NCBI GenBank assembly: GCA_937899145.1
Contig: CALBPW010000398.1
Span: 1 to 5,918 of the forward strand
Direction of reading: 5' to 3'
DNA: 5,918 nt
Source: an uncultured Bacteroidota bacterium
Lineage (GTDB): Bacteria; Bacteroidota; Bacteroidia; Bacteroidales; SZUA-534
Positions within the stretch are counted from its first letter, which is position 1. Each line of letters starts with the position of its first letter. A program made the position numbers and the translations under genes. Below are positions 1 to 5,918 of this stretch, one piece after another. The notes below the pieces were generated by a model, which ran no database searches, had not been told where the DNA came from, and saw only the letters and a list, made by a program, of their open reading frames with translations.

Positions 1-1041
1 GGTGTGTAATTCTGTTTTCGCAGTACGGTCGAAGCGGGTGTTGTCGAGTACGCGGCGACGACCAACAAAAAGTAGTATCCAACCAAGATATAAAACGCTG
101 CCAATAAGGAAGATACAAAATAGTTTCAGCGAATAAACAGCTAATACAATTCCAAATACAATGAGTGAAACAATGGCGAACAAAAACGACATTGAATATT
201 GTGTTATGAAGTTATCGATGCGTTCAAAATCGAAAATGCGCTGAATAATGTCGGCTGTATTTTTTGTCTCGAAAAATGGCATTGGTAGGTGTAGCAATTT
301 TTCAATAAAATTTGAAATCATCGATATGTTTATATGTGCACTAATTTTGAGTGTTAGCCATTGTCGTCCAAAATCGGCAAGTGTGCGACTAAGTATTAGT
401 GTGGCTTGCGCGCATAAAATGGCAATTATTATGCTATCGCTTTTTTGCTCAATGCCGACATCTACAATGGCTTGTGTAAGAAATGGAATTATAAGTTGTA
501 ATCCGCTTGCAATTAACAATAATATTGCAGCTTTGATAAATTCTCCTTTTTTGTTTTTTGCATAACTTAGTAATTTGCTGATAGTTTTGCTTTTATGCGT
601 AGCTTGGCTTATGTTTTTATTTCCGTTTTTGCTAATAAGCAATGCAATCCCTTCATCACCTTCGCAACACCAATGCTCTTTAAAATATTGGTACGAGTAG
701 GAGAGAAGCCCAAGTGCAGGGTCGGCTACCAGAACTTTGCGTTTTGTAATTCGCCTAACAACAATAAAATGCTCGCTATTCCAAAACACAATGCACGGCA
801 TTTGATGTTGTTCGGCTTGCAAATTTTCGAAGTTGAGTTGTACGGCTTCTGTCTTGAAACCAAGTTCTTGCGCTTGCTGATTGACTGTTAGCAGGCTCAC
901 ACCAACCCGCGCCACTTGGCAGCGTTGGCGCAGAGCGTCGTAATCAACGGCAATGCCGTGCCAAGCGGCAATCATAGCAAGGCTTGCCACTCCGCAGTCG
1001 CTTGAATCGGCTTGAAGTATGAGAGGAAAACGAAGGCGCAT
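1..1041 (-). CDS. Peptidase-containing (C39) ABC exporter, N-terminal 347 residues, cut by window edge
   Basis: Translating the minus strand from the ATG at 1041-1039 gives 347 codons without a stop, running off the left edge. Residues 8-27 hold the C39 cysteine-peptidase signature (QADSSDCGVASLAMI) with Gln10 and catalytic Cys16. HFIVV at 91-95 supplies His91, and the ADPALG loop supplies Asp107, so the Cys-His-Asp triad is complete. An ABC membrane domain follows, with hydrophobic segments near 168-187, 203-219, 288-307 and 308-327 and the typical LPMPFFETKNTADIIQRI stretch after the second. The ATPase domain lies beyond the window. In this family the C39 domain cuts double-glycine leaders from peptides (bacteriocins, lanthipeptides, peptide signals) while the transporter exports them across the inner membrane. 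The start is fixed because the peptidase motif begins ten residues in. No Shine-Dalgarno is visible. The beta-barrel gene lies upstream on the same strand. Confidence 0.93.
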   Translation of the reverse strand, partial: MRLRFPLILQADSSDCGVASLAMIAAWHGIAVDYDALRQRCQVARVGVSLLTVNQQAQELGFKTEAVQLNFENLQAEQHQMPCIVFWNSEHFIVVRRITKRKVLVADPALGLLSYSYQYFKEHWCCEGDEGIALLISKNGNKNISQATHKSKTISKLLSYAKNKKGEFIKAAILLLIASGLQLIIPFLTQAIVDVGIEQKSDSIIIAILCAQATLILSRTLADFGRQWLTLKISAHINISMISNFIEKLLHLPMPFFETKNTADIIQRIFDFERIDNFITQYSMSFLFAIVSLIVFGIVLAVYSLKLFCIFLIGSVLYLGWILLFVGRRRVLDNTRFDRTAKTELHT

Positions 1042-1043
1042 AG

Positions 1044-1134
1044 GGGTGAAGAGTGAAGAGTGAAGAGTAAGGAGTAAAGAGTAAAGAGTAAAGAGTAAAG
1101 AGTAAGGAGTAAAGAGTAAAGAGTAAAGAGTAAC
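1044..1134. repeat. 7-bp tandem repeat array (GAGTAAA, 13 units)
   Basis: Thirteen head-to-tail 7-bp units can be aligned: one degenerate GGGTGAA, two GAGTGAA, one GAGTAAG, four GAGTAAA, one GAGTAAG, three GAGTAAA and one GAGTAAC. There is a hint of higher-order organisation, since a GAGTAAG unit heads each of the two GAGTAAA runs. On the minus strand it reads as repeats of TTTACTC. It fills most of the gap between the beta-barrel gene and the ABC exporter and ends two bases from the exporter start codon. Arrays of short identical units usually vary in copy number by slippage. The period is not a multiple of three, but the array is outside coding sequence, so it could only change spacing or translation, not reading frame. 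Confidence 0.95.
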
Positions 1135-1157
1135 ATAACTATACACATTACTCTTTA
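1124..1157. repeat. Perfect 10-bp inverted repeat at the end of the 7-bp array
   Basis: TAAAGAGTAA at 1124-1133 is matched by its exact reverse complement TTACTCTTTA at 1148-1157, with a 14-base loop. The left arm is part of the tandem array and the right arm is an isolated inverted copy of the unit, 20 bases past the stop codon of the beta-barrel gene. In RNA this could fold into an AT-rich hairpin, and register shifts with other array units would give the same pairing. No U-run follows on either strand, so it is not a convincing intrinsic terminator. Confidence 0.7.
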
Positions 1158-1177
1158 AACTTTGCTCAAAATAAAAA

Positions 1178-3517
1178 TCATCTCATCATTCGCTGTGTAT
1201 CAGTCATTTCCACTTCTTTGGCCTTGAACCCGCCTATACGCCAAACAAGAGATGTGTTGAATGTATTGTACAATTTGCGGTCTAATTTAGTATATTGCCC
1301 ATTGAAGTTAACAGTAGCAGGATAAGGTCGAGAGTGTTCAAAGATATCCGACCATTTTGCAGTAAATATCAGATTCTCAAGTATTGCCCAACGCATTCCA
1401 ACTTCTAAATTGTAGCAATAATTCATGTCATATATGCCATTTATAGCTTTCGACATATATTCTGCATCAAGAGTAAATCTTAAATTAGGTTTTTCTTCAG
1501 AAATGGTAAATGTATTTTCAATTCCTAATGAGAAGGTCATTTTATCTTTATTAAAGGAACTACCGTGAAAATCAGACTTTTTACTTTTTGCGTATATTAA
1601 GTAACCAGATAATGTTGGTTCCCAAAATCCAATAGTAAATGGGAGTTCGCCGCCAATTCCGCACTGTAAATCATAATCGTAATTCACTGTTTGGTCATAA
1701 AGTCGGCATTCTTCAGCGTTTTGATAAGGCAATTCATAAAAAGCGTTTTTTTCGTAAAAACAGTATGCCTCAATAGTGTATTGTTGGTTAAGTATGTATG
1801 CAAGGCTGGCATCGTACATAGTTGATGGTTTGAGTTCTGGATTGCCAATTATAAATTTGTATGGATTAATTTGCATCATGTGTGGGCTTAAGTCCCAATA
1901 ATTTGGATAATTTTTGTAAGTGGAGAGTGATAGCTGCAGAATGTCGTTTTTTATTGGCCATGTTACTGACAGGCTCGGATATAGCCGCCATTCGTTCCAA
2001 AGTGTTGAAACTGTACCATTTTCGTCGTAATCCGATTTGAAATATTCAAGTTCAAGAGTGAAATCAAATTGAACGCTGTCGAAAATTGTGTTGAATGTTT
2101 CGGCAAAAACCGAAAAACGGCGTTCTTTTTGCATATTGTCTTCATAAGTGTCATTATCAAGCAGATACGCTCCGTTTTGTGGGTAAAGATAGCTTACCTC
2201 AGTACCGGAATTTGTAAAAGTTCCTTGCGCTCCAAAACTCATTTGCCATGTGTCGTTTATCTCTAAATCGTAGCTGGCGAGCAGTTTCAGCTGGTCAATA
2301 TCCATTGTTGAGTTGTTGTGATAGTCGGTGGTGGTGCTATCTTCTTGTATATCAGTATATTTTGATTTATCGTCATCGTAGTATGAAACGTAGTCGGCAG
2401 TTAATTCCAAACCGCTAAATGTGCCTTTAAGGTTTATATTATGTAAAGTGTTTTTGTCGTCCCCGTTATTTATGCTATTTACAAATTTGGGTGCGAAATC
2501 GGAAATGAAATTGGCTGCGGAGTTTATCTTTTTATCTGATTTTCTGCCTTTTGTGTAGTACAACAGCGATATGGAATTATCATCATTGAATTTATAATCT
2601 ATTGATGTTCTGATATTTAAATTGTCGATTTTATATTTACTATAAAAGTATTGGTCAATTATAGTTTCCTCATTGTTAAATTTGTTTATTGCGTAATCGT
2701 AAATATCACTTCTTATATTTCCATTAGAGGTGTTTACTAATATGTCAAAATCAAGCTTTTCGCCACGGTATGCAACGTTGGCGCGATTACGCCCAAGTGC
2801 GTAGAATTTTTGTTCGTATTCGGTTGCCAATTCAGCCTCAACGGGGGCGTTGTGGTGTTTTTTGTCGGTTTCAATATTAATGAGTGCGCCTTTAACTCCG
2901 TATTTTGCTGGCGCTTTGTACATTACTTCAATGTTACCTACACTGCTGGCTGGCATTGCTTTTAGCATTTCGGCTATATCGCCATTGCTAAGAGTTGTGG
3001 CTTTACCATCAACTATCACAGTCAGTTGTGAGGCACCAGCAAGACCTATTTCATCGCCCTTGGTGGTTATGCCGGGTGTATATTTAAGTAGTTCAAAGGC
3101 AGAGTTTACGGCTTTCTTTTCGGCAATGCGCTGTGCGTTGTAAACCAATGCGTTGTCTTTTACCACAACAGTTGGAGCTTGCGCTTTAATGGTTACGCCA
3201 TCAAGTTGGGTAGTTTTGTCGGCTAACGTTATGTTTTTTAGTGCCGAAAAGTTGTTATTACTGAATGTAATTGTTTGGCTCTCGTATGCTAAATGTTGCA
3301 CAAGTACCAAACCATTATTTATGTTAATTTCAATTTTGAAAATTCCAAGAGAGTCGGTTGTGGTGGCTGATATAAAAGACGAATCTGAATTTTGCAGAAT
3401 AACGACTGCGTTTGGTATCGGTTCTTGCTGAGTATCAGATATTTTGCCAGTAATAGTTTTGGCGTGATTTATTGTTGCTACAAATAATAATGTGAACAAT
3501 AGGGCTATTTTTTTCAT
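1178..3517 (-). CDS. Outer-membrane beta-barrel protein (CarboxypepD_reg-like, plug and OMP_b-brl_3 type barrel)
   Basis: This 779-residue protein starts with a signal peptide (MKKIALLFTLLFVATINHA, 1-19). An upstream in-frame ATG at 3589 would put 24 unlikely residues in front of it, so 3517 was chosen. Residues 20-105 form a carboxypeptidase-regulatory-like domain (ITGKISD, PIPNAVV). A QLDGVTIKA linker near 104-112 leads to a plug domain at about 115-216, with LLKYTPGI, VIVDGK and the conserved KYGVKGALINIET. The rest has alternating aromatic/polar strands of a barrel with the DLSP and NPELKPS motifs, ending in SLVWRIGGF plus a charged tail usual for this family. Length and order fit the Bacteroidota TonB-receptor-like outer-membrane family. 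The substrate is unknown. Lying just upstream of a C39 exporter on the same strand, it may serve peptide passage through, or binding at, the outer membrane; that role is inference. Confidence 0.9.
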   Translation of the reverse strand: MKKIALLFTLLFVATINHAKTITGKISDTQQEPIPNAVVILQNSDSSFISATTTDSLGIFKIEININNGLVLVQHLAYESQTITFSNNNFSALKNITLADKTTQLDGVTIKAQAPTVVVKDNALVYNAQRIAEKKAVNSAFELLKYTPGITTKGDEIGLAGASQLTVIVDGKATTLSNGDIAEMLKAMPASSVGNIEVMYKAPAKYGVKGALINIETDKKHHNAPVEAELATEYEQKFYALGRNRANVAYRGEKLDFDILVNTSNGNIRSDIYDYAINKFNNEETIIDQYFYSKYKIDNLNIRTSIDYKFNDDNSISLLYYTKGRKSDKKINSAANFISDFAPKFVNSINNGDDKNTLHNINLKGTFSGLELTADYVSYYDDDKSKYTDIQEDSTTTDYHNNSTMDIDQLKLLASYDLEINDTWQMSFGAQGTFTNSGTEVSYLYPQNGAYLLDNDTYEDNMQKERRFSVFAETFNTIFDSVQFDFTLELEYFKSDYDENGTVSTLWNEWRLYPSLSVTWPIKNDILQLSLSTYKNYPNYWDLSPHMMQINPYKFIIGNPELKPSTMYDASLAYILNQQYTIEAYCFYEKNAFYELPYQNAEECRLYDQTVNYDYDLQCGIGGELPFTIGFWEPTLSGYLIYAKSKKSDFHGSSFNKDKMTFSLGIENTFTISEEKPNLRFTLDAEYMSKAINGIYDMNYCYNLEVGMRWAILENLIFTAKWSDIFEHSRPYPATVNFNGQYTKLDRKLYNTFNTSLVWRIGGFKAKEVEMTDTQRMMR

Positions 3518-3593
3518 ATTAAAAGTTAGTAAGTTAAATATGTTTTGTTTTAGTATTGTTGTTAGCTGAAAATGGCTTTCTTTTTTCATCGTT

Positions 3594-4067
3594 ACAATAT
3601 TAAAAAATATATCAAGTATATTCGTTGGTCATGATGTCCAAGTAATTTTTACTACACATTCACCAATTTTGTTATCTGATATACCTGTTGCACATGTGAC
3701 ATATTTAAAAAAAGAGAACGGGGTTACAAGAGTAGTTACCAAAAGTGAACAAACTTTTGCAGATAATATATACAGATTATATGCGGATTCGTTTTTTTTA
3801 ACTAAAAATGAAGGCAGAAATAGAATTTGGATTCATGGCGCATTTGCAGAAAAAATTATCGACTACATTTACGAAGTTTTTTCTCAAGCAAAAGCTTTTC
3901 TTGAAATTGATAAGAAGTGTGCAGTATTTGAAAATGAAGAATACGAAAAAATCAAAGAGGAATTGGATTATGCATATGATAACATAAAGTTAATAGGTGA
4001 ACCTTTTTTAAAAAGAATATTATTAGCTGAATGGGAAGATATTAGAAATAAAATAAATAAATATTAA
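3594..4067 (+). pseudogene. 5'-truncated AAA-type (OLD/SMC-like) ATPase, C-terminal ~157 residues
   Basis: The frame is open from 3570 (TGA at 3567-3569), with no ATG or GTG start until a poor TTG at 3669. Reading from about 3594 gives TILKNISSIFVGHDVQVIF followed by TTHSPILLSDIP and VAHVTYLKKENG. This is the characteristic C-terminal end of AAA_21/AAA_15-type ATPases, in which the Thr-His-Ser-Pro histidine sits opposite the nucleotide after the Walker B strand. Walker A, the ABC signature and Walker B are all missing, since sequence left of about 3590 is the 5' leader of the opposite-strand barrel gene. The rest (to NKINKY) is the usual Lys/Glu-rich helical tail. Full proteins of this type are several hundred residues and often belong to phage-defence gene pairs. 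The remnant cannot hydrolyse ATP and is probably not expressed. The family call is firm; the exact left boundary is not. Confidence 0.75.
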
Positions 4068-4098
4068 TGATGTATTGTCTTGTTTATACACAGGATAG

Positions 4099-4668
4099 TT
4101 GGTGATAATATTGTTTCAAATAAAATTAACATCAGAGATTTTAAAACGTCATAAAGAATATTTTCAAAACAAAGTTAGTTCAAAGCTAAAAAAATGCAAA
4201 TCAGATGATACATGGCACGATTTTTACAATCGGAAAAATAATAAAAGCAGGTTTACAGGAACCCTATCTTTACAAAAACAAGAAGGTTATAATCATTTTA
4301 TTGATTTTTTATCATTGTGTCATGATTACGAAGATGTTCTGGCAACAGTGGCAAAGTACACGGAAAGCTGCAAAGAGGGAAAGAGCGAGATCATGAAGCC
4401 TGCCTTCACCGATAACGCGCTGATGTACGGCTATCTCAACGGCGAATACTATCACGGCTCTATCGAGGCACTGTACGGTGCTATCGATGCCTTTGGCCCC
4501 GCGCCGGAAACGAAGACAAGAGTGGATGTCCTCGCCATTGAGGGAACTGCGGCGACTGTTCGCGTCACGCTGGAGGACTGGCACGGTCTGGCGTTCACCG
4601 ATTTCCACAGCCTGATCAAAGAGGACGGCGAGTGGAAGATCCTTGCAAAGGTGTTCCACCAGTATTGA
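4099..4668 (+). CDS. Hybrid ORF: unrecognised AT-rich N-terminus fused to NTF2-like (lumazine-binding-2 type) domain
   Basis: The frame opens after TAG at 4096-4098, with only weak starts (TTG 4099, GTG 4102, TTG 4111) and no ribosome site. Residues 1-74 are Lys/Asn-rich and unrecognised. From His75-Asp76 (about 4321) the protein changes abruptly to an NTF2-fold domain: YEDVLATVAKYTESCKEG, then IMKPAF, GPAPETK, GTAATVRVTLEDW, FTDFHSL and DGEWKILAKVFH. That is the full usual order of the roughly 115-residue lumazine-binding-2/NTF2-like family, small cone-shaped proteins of mostly unknown function. Base composition and codon choice shift at the same point, from AT-rich to GC-rich. The native start of the NTF2 gene, normally a few codons before DYE, is absent, and the next in-frame Met (99) would delete a helix. 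The hybrid therefore looks like two gene fragments joined in frame. Whether it is expressed is doubtful. Confidence 0.7.
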   Translation: MVIILFQIKLTSEILKRHKEYFQNKVSSKLKKCKSDDTWHDFYNRKNNKSRFTGTLSLQKQEGYNHFIDFLSLCHDYEDVLATVAKYTESCKEGKSEIMKPAFTDNALMYGYLNGEYYHGSIEALYGAIDAFGPAPETKTRVDVLAIEGTAATVRVTLEDWHGLAFTDFHSLIKEDGEWKILAKVFHQY

Positions 4669-4687
4669 TCTGAAAGAGGGCATATGT

Positions 4688-5206
4688 ATGAGCTTTCTGG
4701 AGCTTGCCGCGGAGCGGTTCTCTGTCCGTTCCTATTCTCCGCGCCCTGTCGAGCAGGAAAAAATCGATAGCATCCTGAAGGCTGCGCAGCTCGCGCCCAC
4801 TGCGGTAAACTTCCAGCCGCAGATGATCTATGTGCTCAAAAGCGATGCGGCAATGTCAAAGATCAACCGCCTGTGCCGCTGCATCTACGGCGCGCCGCTG
4901 GTATTTCTCGTTTGCAGCGACGAGCGGAAAACCTGGAAAAGCCAGACCGAGCAGGGCTACAGCTCCGGCGAGATGGATTGCAGCATTGTGTGTACGCACA
5001 TGATGCTGGAGGCATGGGAGCAGGGCCTCGGCTCCGTTTGGGTGAGACTTTTCGACGTGGAAGCCGTGGCGAAGGCCTTTGACCTGCCGCCGTATATCAA
5101 GCCGATCTGCCTGCTGCCGGTGGGCTATGCGGCCCGGGACGCCGTTCCTTATGCCCCGTGGCATGACGTCTACAGACCGATCGAGTCTTTCACAAAGGAG
5201 CTGTGA
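4688..5206 (+). CDS. Nitroreductase family protein (small FMN-dependent type)
   Basis: This 172-residue protein has the size of the short nitroreductase subfamily. ERFSVRSY (9-16) is the N-terminal FMN-phosphate contact with Arg10, Ser12 and Arg14. AAQLAPTAVNFQPQ (32-45) is the second flavin-binding loop, and GEMDCSIVCTHMMLEAWEQG (94-113) followed by LGSVWV is the long conserved helix and following turn. GYAARDAVPYAPWHD near the C-terminus matches the family end. Such enzymes are cytosolic homodimers that use NAD(P)H to reduce nitro, quinone or enone compounds; the substrate is not predictable here. The ATG at 4688 is chosen because AAAGAGGG (4673-4680) lies seven bases upstream. A second ATG at 4684 is in another frame. 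It begins 19 bases after the NTF2-like ORF and its stop touches the next gene, so it is probably part of one transcript with the following genes. Confidence 0.9.
   Translation: MSFLELAAERFSVRSYSPRPVEQEKIDSILKAAQLAPTAVNFQPQMIYVLKSDAAMSKINRLCRCIYGAPLVFLVCSDERKTWKSQTEQGYSSGEMDCSIVCTHMMLEAWEQGLGSVWVRLFDVEAVAKAFDLPPYIKPICLLPVGYAARDAVPYAPWHDVYRPIESFTKEL
5194..5200 (+). promoter_or_regulatory. Ribosome binding site AAAGGAG inside the nitroreductase 3' end
   Basis: AAAGGAG lies within the last codons of the nitroreductase gene. It is two bases from the GTG at 5203 and eight from the GTG at 5209, so it favours the later start for the helix-hairpin-helix protein. The same heptamer recurs at 5468-5474, nine bases before the next ATG at 5484. 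Confidence 0.75.
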
Positions 5207-5208
5207 GC

Positions 5209-5469
5209 GTGAGCGATCTGCGCAATGTTCCCGGCATTGGGGCAAAGAAAGAGGCTGAGCTGATCGCCTTGGGTTATTCAAATCTGGACACGCTCAAGGA
5301 TGCGGACCCGAACGATCTATATCTGCGCGCAAGCCTCAACGCGGGCCAAGCGCTGGACAAATGCGTGCTGTACGCGTTTCGCTGCGCGGTGGCCTACGCA
5401 AACGATCCGGCGCCCGATCCGGCAAAATACCGCTGGTGGTATTTCTGCGATAAACCGGCAAAGAAGTAA
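5209..5469 (+). CDS. Helix-hairpin-helix protein, Cdd1 (pathogenicity locus) family
   Basis: This is an 86-residue protein from GTG 5209, with a possible alternative GTG at 5203 that overlaps the preceding TGA and adds two residues. Residues 4-23 (LRNVPGIGAKKEAELIALGY) are a helix-hairpin-helix motif with the PGIG turn. They are followed by the DADPNDLY segment, then DKCVLYAFRCAVAYAN (50-65), and a Trp-Trp-containing end (YRWWYF, 74-79) after PDP. This order and length match the small Cdd1 family, named for a gene next to a Clostridioides difficile pathogenicity locus. Helix-hairpin-helix motifs usually contact the DNA backbone, but no activity is established for the family that I know of. 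Two cysteines (52 and 59) sit one turn apart in the conserved helix. Tight coupling to the nitroreductase suggests joint translation. Confidence 0.85.
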   Translation: MSDLRNVPGIGAKKEAELIALGYSNLDTLKDADPNDLYLRASLNAGQALDKCVLYAFRCAVAYANDPAPDPAKYRWWYFCDKPAKK

Positions 5470-5483
5470 AGGAGCGATCCGCT

Positions 5484-5813
5484 ATGGCGAAAAAAATTAT
5501 CATTCTCAACGGCAGCCCGCGTAAAAACGGGAATACCTCAGCGCTTACGGCGGAATTCAAGCGCGGCGCGGAGGAAGCCGGGAACACGGTCACGGAGTTT
5601 CATCTGGGCCACATGAAAATAAACGGCTGTCTCGGCTGCTGGCGCGGCGGGAAAGACCCGGAGCGTCCCTGCGTCCAGCGGGACGACATGGAGCGCGTTT
5701 ATCCGCTCTACCGGGAGGCGGACGTTGTGGTTCTGGCCTCTCCGCTGTACTACTGGTTTATTTCCGGCTTTCTCAAAAAAATCCCTACTTGCACAGTGTT
5801 GGTTTCGCCATGA
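5484..5813 (+). pseudogene. NAD(P)H-dependent FMN reductase / flavodoxin-fold protein, truncated at 3' side
   Basis: The start is ATG 5484, nine bases after AAAGGAG (5468-5474). Residues 4-9 form the first strand, and GSPRKNGNTSAL (10-21) is the FMN phosphate loop of the flavodoxin-like reductases. INGCLGCW and PCVQRDDM (Cys49, Cys52, Cys63) are the usual Cys-rich middle, and DVVVLASPLYYW (80-91) is the flavin-ring strand and loop. Homology stops at ISGFLK, around residue 98 (about 5777). Family members continue with an amphipathic helix and total roughly 170-200 residues, but here eleven unrelated residues (KIPTCTVLVSP) follow before TGA at 5811-5813. The break lies in an A-run at 5774-5781, where composition also becomes AT-rich. 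The fold lacks its second half, so activity is unlikely. The intact parent would be a cytosolic flavin or quinone reductase in the same operon as the nitroreductase. Confidence 0.85.
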
Positions 5814-5918
5814 AATCAATGCAGAATGTTGACATCTAAGCTATTTTTTGTGAAAACTGTAACCCCAGCGAAAGCAGGAAAATATTTCCACTTTTTACTG
5901 TGAATAATTTTTGCGAAA
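5779..5918. other. AT-rich right-end segment, no gene recognised
   Basis: After the break in the reductase gene the sequence turns AT-rich, and none of the six frames gives a convincing protein. Short peptides on either strand end quickly. It contains the loosely similar stretches ATTTTTTGTGAAA (5843-5855) and ATTTTTGCGAAA (5907-5918), too short to call a repeat family. Position and abruptness would fit the terminal non-coding part of an insertion element, or sequence from another replicon, but no transposase or terminal inverted repeat can be shown. Confidence 0.4.

Noticed and set aside
248..891. Plus-strand reading frames of about 100 codons opposite the exporter
   Set aside because: They lie wholly on the opposite strand of a gene with clear C39 and membrane-domain motifs and show no family features of their own.
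1044..1134. CRISPR array
   Set aside because: The units are 7 bp and contiguous, with no spacers.
1124..1157. Intrinsic terminator between the barrel and exporter genes
   Set aside because: The stem is almost all A/T apart from a few G/C pairs and no T-run follows on the minus strand; it is better explained as an inverted copy of the heptamer.
3518..3589. N-terminal extension of the barrel protein from the ATG at 3589
   Set aside because: It adds 24 residues without family similarity ahead of a clear signal peptide that begins at the ATG at 3515-3517.
3590..3625. Bacteroidota-type -7 promoter box (TAnnTTTG-like TAATATTG on the minus strand) ahead of the barrel gene
   Set aside because: It has one mismatch and no TTG element at the normal spacing, and it overlaps the ATPase coding remnant and the suspected junction.
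4067..4105. Twelve-codon ORF (MMYCLVYTQDSW) overlapping the ATPase stop codon
   Set aside because: It is too short to support, has no ribosome site, and ends before any recognisable motif; a frameshifted start of the next ORF is possible but cannot be shown.
5792..5918. Inverted pairs CACAGT/ACTGTG and TTTCGC/GCGAAA in the right-end segment
   Set aside because: They are six bases each and interleaved rather than nested, so they cannot form one hairpin and are expected by chance.

Overview
The window looks like a mosaic of at least two genomic backgrounds. The left part (about 1-3590) is typical Bacteroidota sequence: AT-rich, genes without Shine-Dalgarno sites, and a CarboxypepD_reg/plug/beta-barrel outer-membrane protein of a kind largely confined to that phylum. 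The segment from about 4321 to 5777 is much more GC-rich (32/60 and 43/60 G+C on two lines counted, against 13/60 on one line near 3961). It has strong AGGAG-type ribosome sites and tightly packed genes that resemble those of GC-rich gut Clostridia (Bacillota). The stretches 3594-4320 and 5779-5918 are AT-rich again and their origin is unclear.

Layout. On the minus strand, reading right to left, there is a complete outer-membrane beta-barrel protein gene (3517-1178). A 136-bp gap follows, filled largely by a 13-unit array of a 7-bp repeat. The array abuts the start of a peptidase-containing (C39) ABC exporter that runs off the left edge (1041-1). These two genes point the same way and may form an envelope-spanning peptide export unit. 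No leader-peptide precursor, HlyD-type adaptor or modification enzyme is present inside the window.

On the plus strand, starting back to back with the barrel gene, lies a 5'-truncated AAA-type ATPase carrying the C-terminal Thr-His-Ser-Pro motif (about 3594-4067). A hybrid ORF follows (4099-4668): about 74 AT-rich, unrecognised codons are joined in frame to an almost complete NTF2-like (lumazine-binding-2 type) domain. Next comes a compact operon-like row: a small nitroreductase (4688-5206), a helix-hairpin-helix Cdd1-like protein (5209-5469) and a flavodoxin-fold NAD(P)H/FMN reductase (from 5484). The last gene is cut about halfway through its fold at an A-run near 5774-5781 and then reads into unrelated AT-rich sequence.

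Three gene-breaking composition or homology breaks (about 3570-3600, about 4305-4330 and about 5774-5781) dominate the window. They could be recombination scars of a mobile island, or misjoins in a metagenomic assembly. Sequence alone cannot decide. Read mapping across the three points would.
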